DNA of 64,000 bases from an uncultured Pseudomonadales bacterium (lineage in GTDB: Bacteria; Pseudomonadota; Gammaproteobacteria; Pseudomonadales; Porticoccaceae): contig CALSSA010000009.1 in assembly GCA_943788875.1 (NCBI GenBank), positions 62,001 to 126,000 on the forward strand, given 5' to 3'. The position numbers and the translations under genes were made by a program. Each line of letters starts with the position of its first letter. Within the stretch, counting starts at the first letter, position 1. The notes under the pieces were generated by a model. That model was not told where the DNA came from, did not search any database, and worked only from the letters and a program-made list of their open reading frames with translations. Shown one piece after another: positions 23,872 through 33,687 of the stretch.

Positions 23872-26610
23872 CTATTGCCACACATTTAGTTGCTGCAGTT
23901 CTGAGCCTTCGGCATCTTCCTGATTGCGCTGGTCGAGTTCTGTGCAGATGGTTTCTTGAAGTTTTTGACTAAAGTCCGGATCGGTTAATGGTTGATGGTT
24001 GTAGTCGGTGAGATTAAATGTATCTTCTACGCGCTCCCCCAAGGTGGAAATTTTAGCATTGTAAAGGTTGAGTCCATAGCGCAAAAAAATGCTGGCCAAA
24101 TGAGCGAGTAGACCGGGACGATCCGGGGTGATCACCTCTAGTACTGTAGTGTTGGTTTCCATATCGTTGCGCAATGAGGCGACAGTTTTAAGGGTAAAGT
24201 TCTTTAACTGTCTGGTGGTGCGGCGATGCACATCAAAGCTAACGGCGCTTGGGTCTAAAATACCGCTGCGCAATGTATCCAAAATAGCCTTGCACAGCTG
24301 CGTGTTATCACCCACGGGATACCCATGTTCATCGAGCACATAGAAGACGTCGAACGCTAGGTTGTCATGGGTGGTGTGCAGTCTTGCATCCTGAATATTC
24401 AGATGTAGCTTGTCGAGAATTGCCGAGGTGATGGAAAAGATATTTTGACGATCTTTGGCATGCACAAAAATTTGTGTAGCCACCGGAAATTCGCCGCCGA
24501 CATCACGCAGTAAAAGGACGGGGGCATCGTCGTCTTGATTGGCAATGATCGCTTTGGTAAAGGTCGCCACATCGTCTGCCCGCTCGCGTAAAAAGAACTC
24601 TTCATCAACATCACTCCAGGCCGCCAGTGCCTGAGATTCACTGATGCCATCGGTAGCCAGTAATCGCAGAGCGGCATCTTTGGCGTCATTGATCCATTCT
24701 GCTTTATCGCCTGGCACACCAAGCCCTTCTTGCAATGCGCGCTTGGTTTCAAAGTAGAGGTTGTGCATCAACGAGCCTTTCCAGTCGGTCCACAGACGGG
24801 GGTTGGTGGCATTGATATCAGCAACAGTCAGCAGATACAGGTGCTCAAGATGCATTAGATCGCCGACATGGGTGGCAAATTTATAGATCACATCTGGATC
24901 TGAAGTGTCCTCTCTCTGCGACACGGTGGACATAAGCAGATGGTTTTCTACCAGCCATTGCAGCAATTTTACTTCCTGAGGAGGTAGACCGTGACGCTCA
25001 GCAAAATCTTTGATATCTGCAGAACCTAATACTGAGTGATCGCCACCGCGGCCTTTGGCGATATCATGATACAGCGCGGCAATAATCATCAGCTCAGGTT
25101 TGCGCAGATTTTTAAAAATATGGGAGGCCACGGGGAATGCAGTCGCGACTTCCGGGTTGGCGAAGCGGCGAAGATTACGAATGACCTGCAAGGTGTGCAC
25201 ATCGACTGGGTATATATGGAATAGGTCGTGCTGGGTCTGACCGACAATCTTACCAAATTCTGGCAGGTAGCTGCCTAGAATGCCGTAGCGATTCATGCGT
25301 GCAAGCTGTATGGATAGCTTATTTGGTGCGCGCAACAGACGCATAAACAGCTCGCGGTTTTCGGGGTCTGCTCTGAATTCGTCGTCAATTAGATTTCTGT
25401 GCAGTCTGATTTGACGGATAGCTGAGGCGCGAATGCCCTCGATCTTATCGTTCTCTCCGAGAATGGCAAACAGTTCAATCAGGGCTGAGGGGTGGTTGAT
25501 AAATACCTCCTCATGAGCTGTATCCAGATAGTTATCGCGCACCAGAAAACGCTCGTTTATGGTGGTTTCGATCTTGGTTTTATCTTTGCGGTAAATCGCT
25601 TCGTCGAGGTACTGCAGCAGCACATCAGTAAGTTCGCGGATAGATAGCACGACCTGATAGTAACGCTGCATAAATTTTTCTACAGCTAATCGACCAGGGC
25701 TGTCGGTATAGCCGAACATCACTGCCAGTTTGCGCTGGTAGTCAAATAATAGGCGCTCTTCAGGACGACCGGCAATCAGGTGCAGGCCGTAGCGGACTTT
25801 CCATAGAAACTCTTCATCCCAGCGCAGGGTTAAATATTCCTCGTCGGATAAAAACCCCGCATGCACAAGCTGTGAGCGACGGTGTAGATTAAAGTGACGC
25901 TTGGCAGTCCAGTTGATTAATTGGATATCACGCAGCCCCCCTGGGGCTTCTTTAATGTTGGGCTCGAGATTGTATTCGGTGTCATCATGTTTGCGATGGC
26001 GGGCGCTCTGTTCATCGATCTTGCCGCGGTAAAAGTTGGTGGACGACCATATTTTGTTGGGCCCGGTTTTTTTCAGCATGCTGTCGCACAATGTTTGATT
26101 GCCGCACAGGAGCCTGGTTTCCATTAGATTGGTGGCAATGGTGATATCTGCTTTGGCTTCATCGACACATTGGGACAATGAGCGGACACTGTGGCCGATC
26201 TTAAGTTGGATGTCCCACAGGAAGGTGAGAAATTGCTCTATTCTGGCACGATATTTTTCCTGCTTATTGCGGCGCATCAGTATTAGTAGGTCGATATCCG
26301 AATGCGGATGCAGTTCGCCCCGGCCATAGCCGCCTACTGCTATGAGGCTGATATCTTTGTCCCATTCAAAACGATTCCAAGCATGGGTGAGAATAATGTC
26401 AGCAAATTGAGCGGCTTCATTAACCAATGTGTGGACTTCTTCGCCTTCATAAAAGCGGTTGTCAAAGTGCTTCCGGGCCGCATTCAAAGCATTGCGAAAA
26501 ACAGTGACTGGATCTTCGGTGAGCAGGTTAGCGCTAAATCGCTTCTGGTCAAAGAATAGCGGAACAACCATTCCTGGCTGAAGTATTGAGGTATCGGGTT
26601 GCGATGACAT
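23872..26610 (-). CDS. glnD: [Protein-PII] uridylyltransferase / uridylyl-removing enzyme
   Basis: The 912-residue protein has the full GlnD layout. The nucleotidyltransferase site GGYGRGELHPHSDIDLLI lies at 93-110, a PII-UT linker follows, then an HD phosphohydrolase domain with ALYHDIAKGRGGDHS around residue 515, and two C-terminal ACT domains (FVHAKDRQNIFSI and LEVITPDRPGLLAHLA) that sense glutamine. It uridylylates PII when nitrogen is scarce and removes UMP when glutamine is high. It is placed between map and dapC, the same order as in Pseudomonas. Confidence 0.97.
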   Translation of the reverse strand: MSSQPDTSILQPGMVVPLFFDQKRFSANLLTEDPVTVFRNALNAARKHFDNRFYEGEEVHTLVNEAAQFADIILTHAWNRFEWDKDISLIAVGGYGRGELHPHSDIDLLILMRRNKQEKYRARIEQFLTFLWDIQLKIGHSVRSLSQCVDEAKADITIATNLMETRLLCGNQTLCDSMLKKTGPNKIWSSTNFYRGKIDEQSARHRKHDDTEYNLEPNIKEAPGGLRDIQLINWTAKRHFNLHRRSQLVHAGFLSDEEYLTLRWDEEFLWKVRYGLHLIAGRPEERLLFDYQRKLAVMFGYTDSPGRLAVEKFMQRYYQVVLSIRELTDVLLQYLDEAIYRKDKTKIETTINERFLVRDNYLDTAHEEVFINHPSALIELFAILGENDKIEGIRASAIRQIRLHRNLIDDEFRADPENRELFMRLLRAPNKLSIQLARMNRYGILGSYLPEFGKIVGQTQHDLFHIYPVDVHTLQVIRNLRRFANPEVATAFPVASHIFKNLRKPELMIIAALYHDIAKGRGGDHSVLGSADIKDFAERHGLPPQEVKLLQWLVENHLLMSTVSQREDTSDPDVIYKFATHVGDLMHLEHLYLLTVADINATNPRLWTDWKGSLMHNLYFETKRALQEGLGVPGDKAEWINDAKDAALRLLATDGISESQALAAWSDVDEEFFLRERADDVATFTKAIIANQDDDAPVLLLRDVGGEFPVATQIFVHAKDRQNIFSITSAILDKLHLNIQDARLHTTHDNLAFDVFYVLDEHGYPVGDNTQLCKAILDTLRSGILDPSAVSFDVHRRTTRQLKNFTLKTVASLRNDMETNTTVLEVITPDRPGLLAHLASIFLRYGLNLYNAKISTLGERVEDTFNLTDYNHQPLTDPDFSQKLQETICTELDQRNQEDAEGSELQQLNVWQ

Positions 26611-26653
26611 TTTTTGTTTCTCAGGCAGTTGCGCTTAAAAATGGCGCTTCGCT

Positions 26654-27430
26654 TTAGGTGTTAAAGGTTTCTTCGCCTCTAGCGGTGAAGACTTCTACGC
26701 CATCGGCGGTGACCAGCATGGTATGTTCCCACTGGGATGACAGTCGTCCATCCTGGGTTTCCACTGTCCAGCCGTCACGTTTTAGTTTGGTGCCATGCTT
26801 GCCGGCATTGATCATGGGTTCAATGGTAAAGGTCATTCCCTCGAGCAGTTCCAGCCCAGTACCTGGCCTGCCGTAATGCAGTACCTGTGGCTCCTGATGG
26901 AACTCGTCACCTATGCCGTGGCCGCAGTAATCCCGCACCACTGAATAGTAGTTAGCTTCCGCATGGGTCTGAATTGCATGGCCAATATCGCCAAGGCGCA
27001 CGCCGGGGCGCACCAGACCCATGCCTTTATACAGACATTCCTGGGACACCTGTATCAAGCGCTGAGCATGACTGGGAACGGCGCCTACGCAATACATTTT
27101 GCTGGTATCGCCATACCAACCGTCTTTGATAACGGTGACATCAATATTAATAATATCACCCGCCTTGAGGATTTTTTTGTCTGCGGGAATACCATGGCAG
27201 ACCACATGGTTGACTGAGGTGCAGATGGATTTGGGGAAGCCGCGGTAGCCGAGACAGGCTGGTATGGCTTTTTGGATATTGACAATATGTTCGTGGCAAA
27301 TTCGGTCCAGCTCCTCAGTGGTGACACCGGGCACTACATATTCGCCAATAAGTTCTAATACTTCGGCGGCCATACGGCCTGCAATACGCATTTTAGCAAT
27401 CTGATCTGGGGTGCGAAGTTCTACTGTCAT
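26654..27430 (-). CDS. map: Methionine aminopeptidase, type I
   Basis: The 258-residue protein is the usual length of bacterial MetAP type I. Metal ligands are visible in order: Asp in NIDVTVIKDGWYGDTSKMY, His in YCGHGIGDEFHQEP, Glu in TFTIEPMIN and Glu in SQWEHTMLV. It removes initiator methionine from nascent proteins. A TTG four codons upstream (27442) is in frame, but the ATG at 27430 has GAGAG before it and gives the standard N-terminus MTVELRTPDQI. It is divergent from rpsB, as in Pseudomonas and E. coli. Confidence 0.97.
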   Translation of the reverse strand: MTVELRTPDQIAKMRIAGRMAAEVLELIGEYVVPGVTTEELDRICHEHIVNIQKAIPACLGYRGFPKSICTSVNHVVCHGIPADKKILKAGDIINIDVTVIKDGWYGDTSKMYCVGAVPSHAQRLIQVSQECLYKGMGLVRPGVRLGDIGHAIQTHAEANYYSVVRDYCGHGIGDEFHQEPQVLHYGRPGTGLELLEGMTFTIEPMINAGKHGTKLKRDGWTVETQDGRLSSQWEHTMLVTADGVEVFTARGEETFNT

Positions 27431-27595
27431 TGGTGCTCTCAAGGAAATAATTTCTGCCGCTATTGTACCTGTCTATGGCCCATTGAGGGAGCCCTTGGGA
27501 GATATTTCATTAGTAGCGCGATGATTATGTGCCGGATCAGCGCCCGCCCTTGCTTGAGGCCTGGTTTCTAACTGATAATTTGTCAGTGTTTTTGC

Positions 27596-27624
27596 TTTAT
27601 ATGGCGGTTTCATTATGGTATAAA
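27596..27624 (+). promoter_or_regulatory. Candidate sigma-70 promoter of rpsB
   Basis: TTTATA (27596-27601), a 17-base spacer and TATAAA (27619-27624) precede a GC-rich discriminator (GCGCGCCG), which is usual for stringently controlled ribosomal promoters. TTGCTT at 27593 is an alternative -35. The predicted transcript start at about 27631 leaves a leader of about 150 bases. Confidence 0.55.
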
Positions 27625-27630
27625 GCGCGC

Positions 27631-27779
27631 CGTTGTAAGGATGTCCTTGCAGCGGTAATTTAAATTAAAACGACACACACATTCCGACACGATGGTCTGG
27701 GTGCCGGTTAAGCCCGAGCAAAATGCTTGACTGGTTGATCATTGGGGGATGTGGAGGCTTAACCCCAAGAGGAAATCTT
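27631..27779 (+). promoter_or_regulatory. Long structured leader of the rpsB-tsf mRNA, probable S2 autoregulatory leader
   Basis: About 150 untranslated bases lie between the predicted start and the rpsB ATG. Visible pairing includes AAGG-atgt-CCTT at about 27638-27649, CCGACAC with GTGCCGG (one mismatch) at about 27692-27716, and a GGGG/CCCC pair just before the AAGAGG ribosome site. In gammaproteobacteria S2 is known to repress its own operon through a conserved rpsB leader of similar size. Equivalence here is inferred from position, length and structure. Confidence 0.5.
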
Positions 27780-28601
27780 ATGTCTACTGTCAGTATGCGC
27801 GATATGTTGCAGGCTGGTGTGCATTTCGGCCACCAAACCCGCTTCTGGAACCCCAAAATGAGCCAGTACATCTTCGGCTCACGCAACAAAGTTCACGTTA
27901 TTAACCTTGAGCACACTGTGCCAGCTTTTAATGAAGCGCTTGAAATTCTGCGTGTTGAAGCTGCTAAAGGTAATCAAATTCTTTTTGTTGGCACCAAGCG
28001 TGCTGCACAAAAAATCGTTAAAGAGCAAGCAGAGCGCTGCGGAATGCCTTACGTCAGCCATCGCTGGTTGGGCGGCATGCTCACTAACTACAAAACTATT
28101 CGTGCCTCGATCCGTCGTTTTCGTGAACTGGAAACTCAGGCAGCTGATGGTACGTTTGAAAAGCTGACCAAGAAAGAAGTTCTGATGCGTACGCGCATGA
28201 AGGACAAGCTTGAGAACAGCATCGGTGGTATCAAAGACATGAACGGTCTGCCGGACATCCTGTTTGTTGTGGATGTGGATCACGAGCGCATTGCGATCAA
28301 TGAAGCTAACAAGCTGGGTATTCCAGTTGTGGGCATCGTTGATACTAATAGCGATCCTGATGGTGTTGATTACGTGATTCCTGGCAATGATGACTCGATC
28401 CGTGCAATCAAGCTGTATGCTGCATCTGTTGCAGACACTGTTCTTGAAGGCAAGGCACAGTCTGCTGTGGTCACTAGCAAAGACGAGTTTGTTGAAGAGG
28501 TGGCAGCTGAAGCTGCTCCTGCAGACGCCCCAGCAGCTGAAGCTGCACCCAAGGAAGCTGCACCCAAGGAAGCTGCACCCAAGGAAGCTGCAGCGGAATA
28601 A
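27780..28601 (+). CDS. rpsB: 30S ribosomal protein S2 with extended C-terminal tail
   Basis: The S2 core is clear ([39 protein letters not shown]). Start ATG 27780 follows AAGAGG; an ORF start 57 bases upstream is not used because it lies in the leader. Total length is 273 residues against 241 in E. coli. The extra 30 or so residues are rich in Ala, Glu, Pro and Lys and include a PKEAA repeat encoded by three perfect 15-base direct repeats (28542-28586). The tail should be disordered and solvent exposed. The gene leads the rpsB-tsf-pyrH-frr operon. Confidence 0.97.
   Translation: MSTVSMRDMLQAGVHFGHQTRFWNPKMSQYIFGSRNKVHVINLEHTVPAFNEALEILRVEAAKGNQILFVGTKRAAQKIVKEQAERCGMPYVSHRWLGGMLTNYKTIRASIRRFRELETQAADGTFEKLTKKEVLMRTRMKDKLENSIGGIKDMNGLPDILFVVDVDHERIAINEANKLGIPVVGIVDTNSDPDGVDYVIPGNDDSIRAIKLYAASVADTVLEGKAQSAVVTSKDEFVEEVAAEAAPADAPAAEAAPKEAAPKEAAPKEAAAE
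28542..28586 (+). repeat. Three perfect 15-base tandem repeats in the 3' end of rpsB
   Basis: The unit GCTGCACCCAAGGAA occurs at 28542-28556, 28557-28571 and 28572-28586, with partial units at both sides. It encodes the repeated AAPKE of the S2 tail and stays in frame, so copy-number change would only lengthen or shorten the tail. Confidence 0.95.
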
Positions 28602-28642
28602 TCCCCACTGCAGCCGATAGAGCACAGCACAGGTAGTAAATT

Positions 28643-28667
28643 AAAGGGGGCCGCTGCCCCCTTTTTT
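28643..28667 (+). terminator. Intrinsic terminator/attenuator between rpsB and tsf
   Basis: GGGGGC-cgct-GCCCCC (28646-28661) followed by TTTTTT, with AAA before the stem able to extend it. The hairpin probably attenuates transcription so that rpsB and tsf output differ; a hairpin in this gap is also known in E. coli. Confidence 0.8.
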
Positions 28668-28699
28668 CCAACTGATTAAATGGTATAGAGAGGAATACA

Positions 28700-29563
28700 A
28701 TGTCACAGGTAACAGCATCTTTAGTCAAAGAGCTACGAGATCGCACTGGATTAGGCATGATGGAATGTAAGAGAGCATTGGCCGAAGCCGGTGCTGATAT
28801 TGATAAAGCAATTGAAGAGTTGCGCAAGTCTAGTGGTATGAAGGCGGCTAAGAAAGCTGGTCGCACCGCAGCTGACGGAATCGTTATGTTTAAATCTGAA
28901 GGTGGCTATGGAATGTTGCTGGAAGTTAACAGTGAAACTGACTTTGCCGCTCGTGATGAGGGTTTTCAGGGTTTTGCCAATGCTGTTCTGGACGCTGGCT
29001 TCAGCACCAAGGAAACTGATATTGCAGTATTGATGGCCGGTGGCCTCGAGTCTGCTCGTGAATCACTGGTACAGAAAATTGGCGAGAATATCTCTGCCCG
29101 TCGCGCTGCTGCTTTAGAAGCGCCGGTTATCGGTGGCTATGTACACAGCAATAACCGCATCGCAGTTCTGGTTGGTTTGACTGCTGGCACTGAAGAGTTG
29201 GCCCGCGATGTTGCTATGCATGTTGCAGCAGTCAACCCTGCGGTAGTAAGCTCCGATCAAATGCCTGCTGAATTGATTGCTGCAGAGAAAGAAATCTACT
29301 CTGCACAGGCTCGCGAGAGTGGTAAGCCAGAAGAAATTATTGAAAAAATGATTGGCGGCCGTGTCAGCAAGTTCTTGAAAGAGAGCAGCCTGATCGACCA
29401 GCCTTTTGTTAAGGACCCAGATACTACAGTGGGTAAGCTGGTTGCAGCTGCTGGTGCTGAGGTTGTGTCATTCGTCCGTTTTGAAGTAGGCGAGGGTATC
29501 GAAGTTGAAGAAGTTGACTTTGCCGCCGAAGTTGCCGCTCAGGTCGCGGGTGCCGGCGAGTAA
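28700..29563 (+). CDS. tsf: Elongation factor Ts
   Basis: The 287-residue protein starts with the EF-Ts N-terminal UBA-like domain ([23 protein letters not shown]), followed by [14 protein letters not shown], the stretch that contacts EF-Tu, and the C-terminal dimerisation region. It promotes GDP release from EF-Tu. AGAGAGG precedes ATG. It lies downstream of rpsB, separated by a strong hairpin, and upstream of pyrH by 18 bases. Confidence 0.98.
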   Translation: MSQVTASLVKELRDRTGLGMMECKRALAEAGADIDKAIEELRKSSGMKAAKKAGRTAADGIVMFKSEGGYGMLLEVNSETDFAARDEGFQGFANAVLDAGFSTKETDIAVLMAGGLESARESLVQKIGENISARRAAALEAPVIGGYVHSNNRIAVLVGLTAGTEELARDVAMHVAAVNPAVVSSDQMPAELIAAEKEIYSAQARESGKPEEIIEKMIGGRVSKFLKESSLIDQPFVKDPDTTVGKLVAAAGAEVVSFVRFEVGEGIEVEEVDFAAEVAAQVAGAGE

Positions 29564-29581
29564 TAAATAACAGGAGCATTT

Positions 29582-30328
29582 ATGCCAACCACCGGTAAAG
29601 AGAAAGCCTATAAACGTATTCTCCTCAAGCTAAGTGGTGAAGAGTTAATGGGCGAGGAGGGCTTTGGGATTGACCCCAAGGTGCTGGATCGCATGGCTCT
29701 TGAAATTGGCCAGCTTGTCGGCATTGGCGTGCAGGTAGGGCTGGTTATCGGTGGTGGCAACTTGTTCCGCGGGGCAGCTCTCAATGCTGCAGGTATGGAC
29801 AGGGTTACTGGCGACCATATGGGCATGCTGGCTACGGTGATGAATGCCCTCGCCATGCGTGATGCCCTTGAACGCACCAATATTTCCTCCCATGTTATGT
29901 CGTCGATTCCTATGAGTGGGGTGGTGGAGCATTATGACCGTCGCCGTGCTATCCGCTATATTAAAGATGGCGATGTGGTGATCTTCGCTGCAGGAACTGG
30001 TAATCCATTTTTTACTACAGACTCTGCAGCCTGTCTTCGGGGTATTGAAATCGATGCTGATGTAGTATTGAAGGCGACTAAGGTCGATGGTGTTTACAGT
30101 GCCGACCCAATGTTGGATGCCGGTGCTGAGCTATACTCTCACTTGACCTACGATCAGGTACTCGATAAGAAACTTGCAGTGATGGATCTGACCGCTATAT
30201 GTCTCTGTCGCGAGCACAATATGCCTCTTAGAGTATTTCGTATGTCCAAACAGGGTGCGTTATTGAACCTAGTAGTTGGTGGTGCTGAAGGTACGCTAAT
30301 CGAAGAGGGAGAAGAGGACAGTAAATGA
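29582..30328 (+). CDS. pyrH: UMP kinase
   Basis: The 248-residue amino-acid-kinase fold protein has [15 protein letters not shown] at the N-terminus, [10 protein letters not shown] and [16 protein letters not shown], which are the UMP and ATP sites of bacterial PyrH. It phosphorylates UMP to UDP for RNA, UDP-sugar and CTP synthesis. AGGAG precedes ATG. Its stop overlaps the frr start by 4 bases (ATGA), indicating translational coupling. Confidence 0.98.
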   Translation: MPTTGKEKAYKRILLKLSGEELMGEEGFGIDPKVLDRMALEIGQLVGIGVQVGLVIGGGNLFRGAALNAAGMDRVTGDHMGMLATVMNALAMRDALERTNISSHVMSSIPMSGVVEHYDRRRAIRYIKDGDVVIFAAGTGNPFFTTDSAACLRGIEIDADVVLKATKVDGVYSADPMLDAGAELYSHLTYDQVLDKKLAVMDLTAICLCREHNMPLRVFRMSKQGALLNLVVGGAEGTLIEEGEEDSK

Positions 30329-30882
30329 TTGAAGAATTAAAGCAGGATGCGCAAGAGCGCATGGGTAAGGCTTTGGAAGCATTGGGTGGAGCCTTTAATA
30401 AGATTCGCACTGGTCGCGCCCACCCCAGCATTTTGGATGGCCTATCTGTGGACTACTACGGTGTTGATACGCCTCTGAGTCAAGCGGCATCGATCTCCAT
30501 TGAAGATGCACGTACACTGTCGGTAACACCCTGGGAAAAGTCTCTGGTGCCGGAAATTGAAAAAGCGATTATGAAGTCGGATCTGGGTTTAAACCCGTCC
30601 ACAGCTGGCACAGTGATTCGTGTACCTCTGCCAGCGTTGACTGAAGAGACTCGCAAGCATTACGGCAAACAGGCCAAGGCTGAAGCCGAAGGTGCAAGAA
30701 TTTCAATCCGCAATATCCGTCGCGATGTGATTTCTGATATTAAGGAGTTGCAAAAAGCTAAGGATATTAGCGAGGACGAAGAGCGCAAGGCACAGGATGA
30801 TGTGCAAAAAATTACCGATAGTTTTATCGCCAGGGTTGAAGAAGCGCTAGCGGCAAAAGAAAAGGATTTGATGGAGATCTGA
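30325..30882 (+). CDS. frr: Ribosome recycling factor
   Basis: The 185-residue protein has the standard RRF length and motifs: [16 protein letters not shown] in helix 1, then domain II ([12 protein letters not shown]) and the C-terminal helices with [16 protein letters not shown]. It splits post-termination ribosomes with EF-G. The gene overlaps pyrH by 4 bases and is followed closely by uppS, continuing the superoperon. Confidence 0.98.
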   Translation: MIEELKQDAQERMGKALEALGGAFNKIRTGRAHPSILDGLSVDYYGVDTPLSQAASISIEDARTLSVTPWEKSLVPEIEKAIMKSDLGLNPSTAGTVIRVPLPALTEETRKHYGKQAKAEAEGARISIRNIRRDVISDIKELQKAKDISEDEERKAQDDVQKITDSFIARVEEALAAKEKDLMEI

Positions 30883-30902
30883 TCTCCATAAAGGTGCAGA
30901 TC

Positions 30903-31682
30903 ATGGTTGATCCTACTCCCCTGACATCAGTCTACCCACTCAGGCATGTTGCCATCATTATGGACGGCAATAATCGCTGGGCGAAGCAGCGTGGTCTGTC
31001 TGGTATAGCTGGGCATGAAGCGGGTGTGGAGCGCATTCGCGATATTTTGGAGGCAGCCCAGAAAGCTCAAATTGACACTATGACTATGTTTGCCTTCAGC
31101 AGTGAGAACTGGAAGCGTCCAGAGCTTGAGGTGCGGGGGTTGATGTCGCTGTTTTCATCCTATTTAAAGCAAGAAGCTAAAACTCTCCGCGATGATGGCG
31201 TACGTCTCAAAGTAGTTGGTAACCGAAGCCATTTCAGTGACCGATTAAGGCGGCTGATCAGCGATACTGAAAAAATGACTGCCAGTGGTAAATTTACTCT
31301 ATATCTCTGTGTCGATTACGGTGGCCGCTGGGATATCGCCAAAACTGCGCAAAAGCTGGCCTCCGAGGTGCAGATGGGGCGTTTGCGGTCATCGGATATC
31401 GACGAAAACCTATTTGCAAAATATATGCAGCAGGATGGTATTCCAGATCCTGACCTCTGTATTCGCACTGCTGGTGAACAGCGAATCAGCAACTTTTTGC
31501 TCTGGCAATTAGCCTACAGCGAGCTATATTTTGCGGACTGTTATTGGCCCGACTTTGATGCCGGTGCCCTCGAATTAGCTGTGACTGAGTATTATCGCCG
31601 TCAGCGGCGCTTTGGTCTGCGCATTGATGATGAGTCTGATGCCGGACTGGATCATGACCGAGGGGAGAGCGTCCATGCTTAA
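30903..31682 (+). CDS. uppS: Undecaprenyl diphosphate synthase (cis-prenyltransferase)
   Basis: The protein has 259 residues from the ATG at 30903, which has AAGGTG 6 bases upstream. A GTG at 30894 would add three residues. HVAIIMDGNNRWA carries the catalytic Asp21, followed by GHEAGVERI, FAFSSENWKRP and the C-terminal RTAGEQRISNFLLWQ, all signature segments of the family. It elongates farnesyl diphosphate with isopentenyl diphosphate to the C55 lipid carrier used for murein and O-antigen. Its last 8 bases overlap cdsA. Confidence 0.97.
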   Translation: MVDPTPLTSVYPLRHVAIIMDGNNRWAKQRGLSGIAGHEAGVERIRDILEAAQKAQIDTMTMFAFSSENWKRPELEVRGLMSLFSSYLKQEAKTLRDDGVRLKVVGNRSHFSDRLRRLISDTEKMTASGKFTLYLCVDYGGRWDIAKTAQKLASEVQMGRLRSSDIDENLFAKYMQQDGIPDPDLCIRTAGEQRISNFLLWQLAYSELYFADCYWPDFDAGALELAVTEYYRRQRRFGLRIDDESDAGLDHDRGESVHA

Positions 31683-32502
31683 GCAGCGAGTCTTTACTGC
31701 GGTGATTTTGATCGCTGGGTTTCTCTGGCTCTTGCTGAGCCTCTCTGCCGCCGTTTTTTCTCTGGTTATCATGCTTCTGGTAATGGTTGCAGGTTGGGAG
31801 TGGGCCAATTTATTGAAGCTGGATAACGTGACTGCCAAGACGAGTTATCTGGCAGCTTTGTCTCTGGTTTTGGCTGCCGCTGGTTATAGCCTCGGCCTAT
31901 TTGGTGAGTTTAATTTTGCGCTGGGACAGCAGATTAGTTTGATTGCTGTGGGTCTCTGGGCGGTTATTTTTCTGTGGCTGCAGGGGTACCCGTCAAGTGC
32001 CATTCTGTGGTCACCAAAGCCAGTGCTAGGTTTGATCGGGCTGATTTTGCTGGTCGCAACCTGGGTTGCTCTAGCCTCTATTCTGCACCGGGAATCCGGT
32101 CGCTGGTTACTTTTGCTGGCTATTGTGGTTGTGGTACTGGCAGATGTGGGAGGTTATATAGCAGGCAGACTTTTCGGTAAGCGCAAGCTGGCGCCTGTCG
32201 TCAGCCCGGGAAAAACCTGGGAGGGCTTTGCCGGTGGCATGTTTTTGCAGCTATTACTTATCGCCGGGCTACTTTGGGCTAGACCTGAACTGAGCCTGCT
32301 GGCTTTATCAATTTTGATTATTCCTGTGGCACTTTATTCTGTGCTGGGAGATCTCTTCGAAAGTATGGTTAAGCGCCACAGTGGTGTTAAAGATAGCAGC
32401 CAGCTATTGCCTGGTCATGGTGGGGTGCTCGATCGGATTGATGGCATTATGGCAGCGCTGCCACTCTTTAGCTTGCTGCTCGCCCAGCTGAGCCTTGCCT
32501 GA
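31675..32502 (+). CDS. cdsA: Phosphatidate cytidylyltransferase
   Basis: This 275-residue inner-membrane protein has about eight hydrophobic segments and the C-terminal family signature GDLFESMVKRHSGVKDSS...GHGGVLDRIDG (near 226-260). It makes CDP-diacylglycerol from phosphatidate and CTP. The start MLKQRVFTAVIL at 31675 lies inside the uppS end, a usual coupling in this operon; the longer ORF start at 31612 would only add out-of-family sequence. dxr follows 3 bases after the stop. Confidence 0.96.
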   Translation: MLKQRVFTAVILIAGFLWLLLSLSAAVFSLVIMLLVMVAGWEWANLLKLDNVTAKTSYLAALSLVLAAAGYSLGLFGEFNFALGQQISLIAVGLWAVIFLWLQGYPSSAILWSPKPVLGLIGLILLVATWVALASILHRESGRWLLLLAIVVVVLADVGGYIAGRLFGKRKLAPVVSPGKTWEGFAGGMFLQLLLIAGLLWARPELSLLALSILIIPVALYSVLGDLFESMVKRHSGVKDSSQLLPGHGGVLDRIDGIMAALPLFSLLLAQLSLA

Positions 32503-32505
32503 CTT

Positions 32506-33684
32506 ATGCAGTCTATTACTCTACTTGGTGCTACTGGCTCTATTGGTGAAAGTACATTAGATGTTATTGCTCGCCATCCAGATAAATACTCAGTCTTTGC
32601 TCTAACAGGGCATCAACAGCTCGGCAAGCTTGCGCTGCAATGTCAGCGTTTTCAGCCACAGTTTGCTGTTGTCAATGACGCCAAATCTGCTGCACAGTTG
32701 CAGACATTACTGGTAGAAAAAAATACTAAGACAGAGGTTCTCTATGGTGTTGAGGCTCTCTGTCAGGTCGCTAGTGCAGTGCAGGTGGATGCGGTAATGG
32801 CTGCAATTGTAGGCGCGGCTGGGTTGGTGCCAACCATGGCAGCGATTAAAACCGGCAAAAAAATATTGCTCGCAAATAAAGAAGCCTTGGTTATGGCCGG
32901 CGGCCTGTTTATGGACGCGGTTAAGGCCTCTGGTTCGGATTTATTGCCCATAGATAGCGAGCACAATGCGATTTTTCAATGCTTGCCAGCAAACTATGAG
33001 CTTGCTGAAACCAGCGGTATCAGCAAACTTTTACTGTCTGCTTCAGGTGGGCCATTTCGCGGTTGGTCAGCTGAACAGATGGCTACCGTTACTCCGGATC
33101 AGGCCTGTGCCCATCCAAACTGGTCCATGGGCCGCAAAATATCTGTTGATTCAGCTTCGCTGATGAACAAAGGCCTCGAGCTAATTGAAGCCTGCTGGTT
33201 GTTTGCGGTGACGCCATCTCAGATTGACGTGGTGGTACATCCCCAGAGTGTGATCCACTCGCTGGTGCAATATGTAGATGGCTCGGTGCTCGCGCAACTA
33301 GGGAATCCAGATATGCGTACACCTATTGCCTATGGCTTGGCCTGGCCTGACCGTATAGACGCTGGAGTGCCTGAGCTCGATTTATTTGATATCGCCAGAT
33401 TAGATTTTGAAAGAGCAGATTTGATTAACTTTCCCTGTTTGCGGTTGGCATCAGATGCGGCTGCAGCTGGTGGTGATGCTCCAGCTATACTTAATGCTGC
33501 CAATGAAATTGCTGTGCAGGCGTTCCTCGATGGACGTATTGGCTTTACTCAGATAGCTGAGGTTGTAGATAATACTCTCTCTGGGCTTGAAGTTGGTGAA
33601 CCAGATTCGCTGGATGTAGTCCAAGAGTCCGACAAAAAAGCACGCAGCCATAGTGCTGCCTATATAACTGGAATAGAGTCTTAA
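32506..33684 (+). CDS. dxr: 1-deoxy-D-xylulose 5-phosphate reductoisomerase
   Basis: The 392-residue protein begins with the NADPH-binding [16 protein letters not shown]. It has the metal/substrate site [13 protein letters not shown], the flexible-loop region [12 protein letters not shown] and the [19 protein letters not shown] segment. It makes 2-C-methyl-D-erythritol 4-phosphate in the MEP isoprenoid pathway, supplying precursors for uppS in the same operon. Spacing to cdsA and rseP is 3 bases each. Confidence 0.97.
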   Translation: MQSITLLGATGSIGESTLDVIARHPDKYSVFALTGHQQLGKLALQCQRFQPQFAVVNDAKSAAQLQTLLVEKNTKTEVLYGVEALCQVASAVQVDAVMAAIVGAAGLVPTMAAIKTGKKILLANKEALVMAGGLFMDAVKASGSDLLPIDSEHNAIFQCLPANYELAETSGISKLLLSASGGPFRGWSAEQMATVTPDQACAHPNWSMGRKISVDSASLMNKGLELIEACWLFAVTPSQIDVVVHPQSVIHSLVQYVDGSVLAQLGNPDMRTPIAYGLAWPDRIDAGVPELDLFDIARLDFERADLINFPCLRLASDAAAAGGDAPAILNAANEIAVQAFLDGRIGFTQIAEVVDNTLSGLEVGEPDSLDVVQESDKKARSHSAAYITGIES

Positions 33685-33687
33685 TTT

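Noticed and set aside
27723..27779. Upstream start for rpsB
   Set aside because: The added 19 residues are encoded by the structured leader; the family start and the AAGAGG ribosome site support ATG 27780.
28542..28586. Short direct repeats considered as a CRISPR or satellite
   Set aside because: The units are contiguous, 15 bases, in frame within rpsB and have no spacers.
27879..28625. 248-residue minus-strand ORF opposite rpsB
   Set aside because: It is a shadow of the rpsB coding frame, with a low-complexity start from the tandem repeats and no ribosome site or known motifs.
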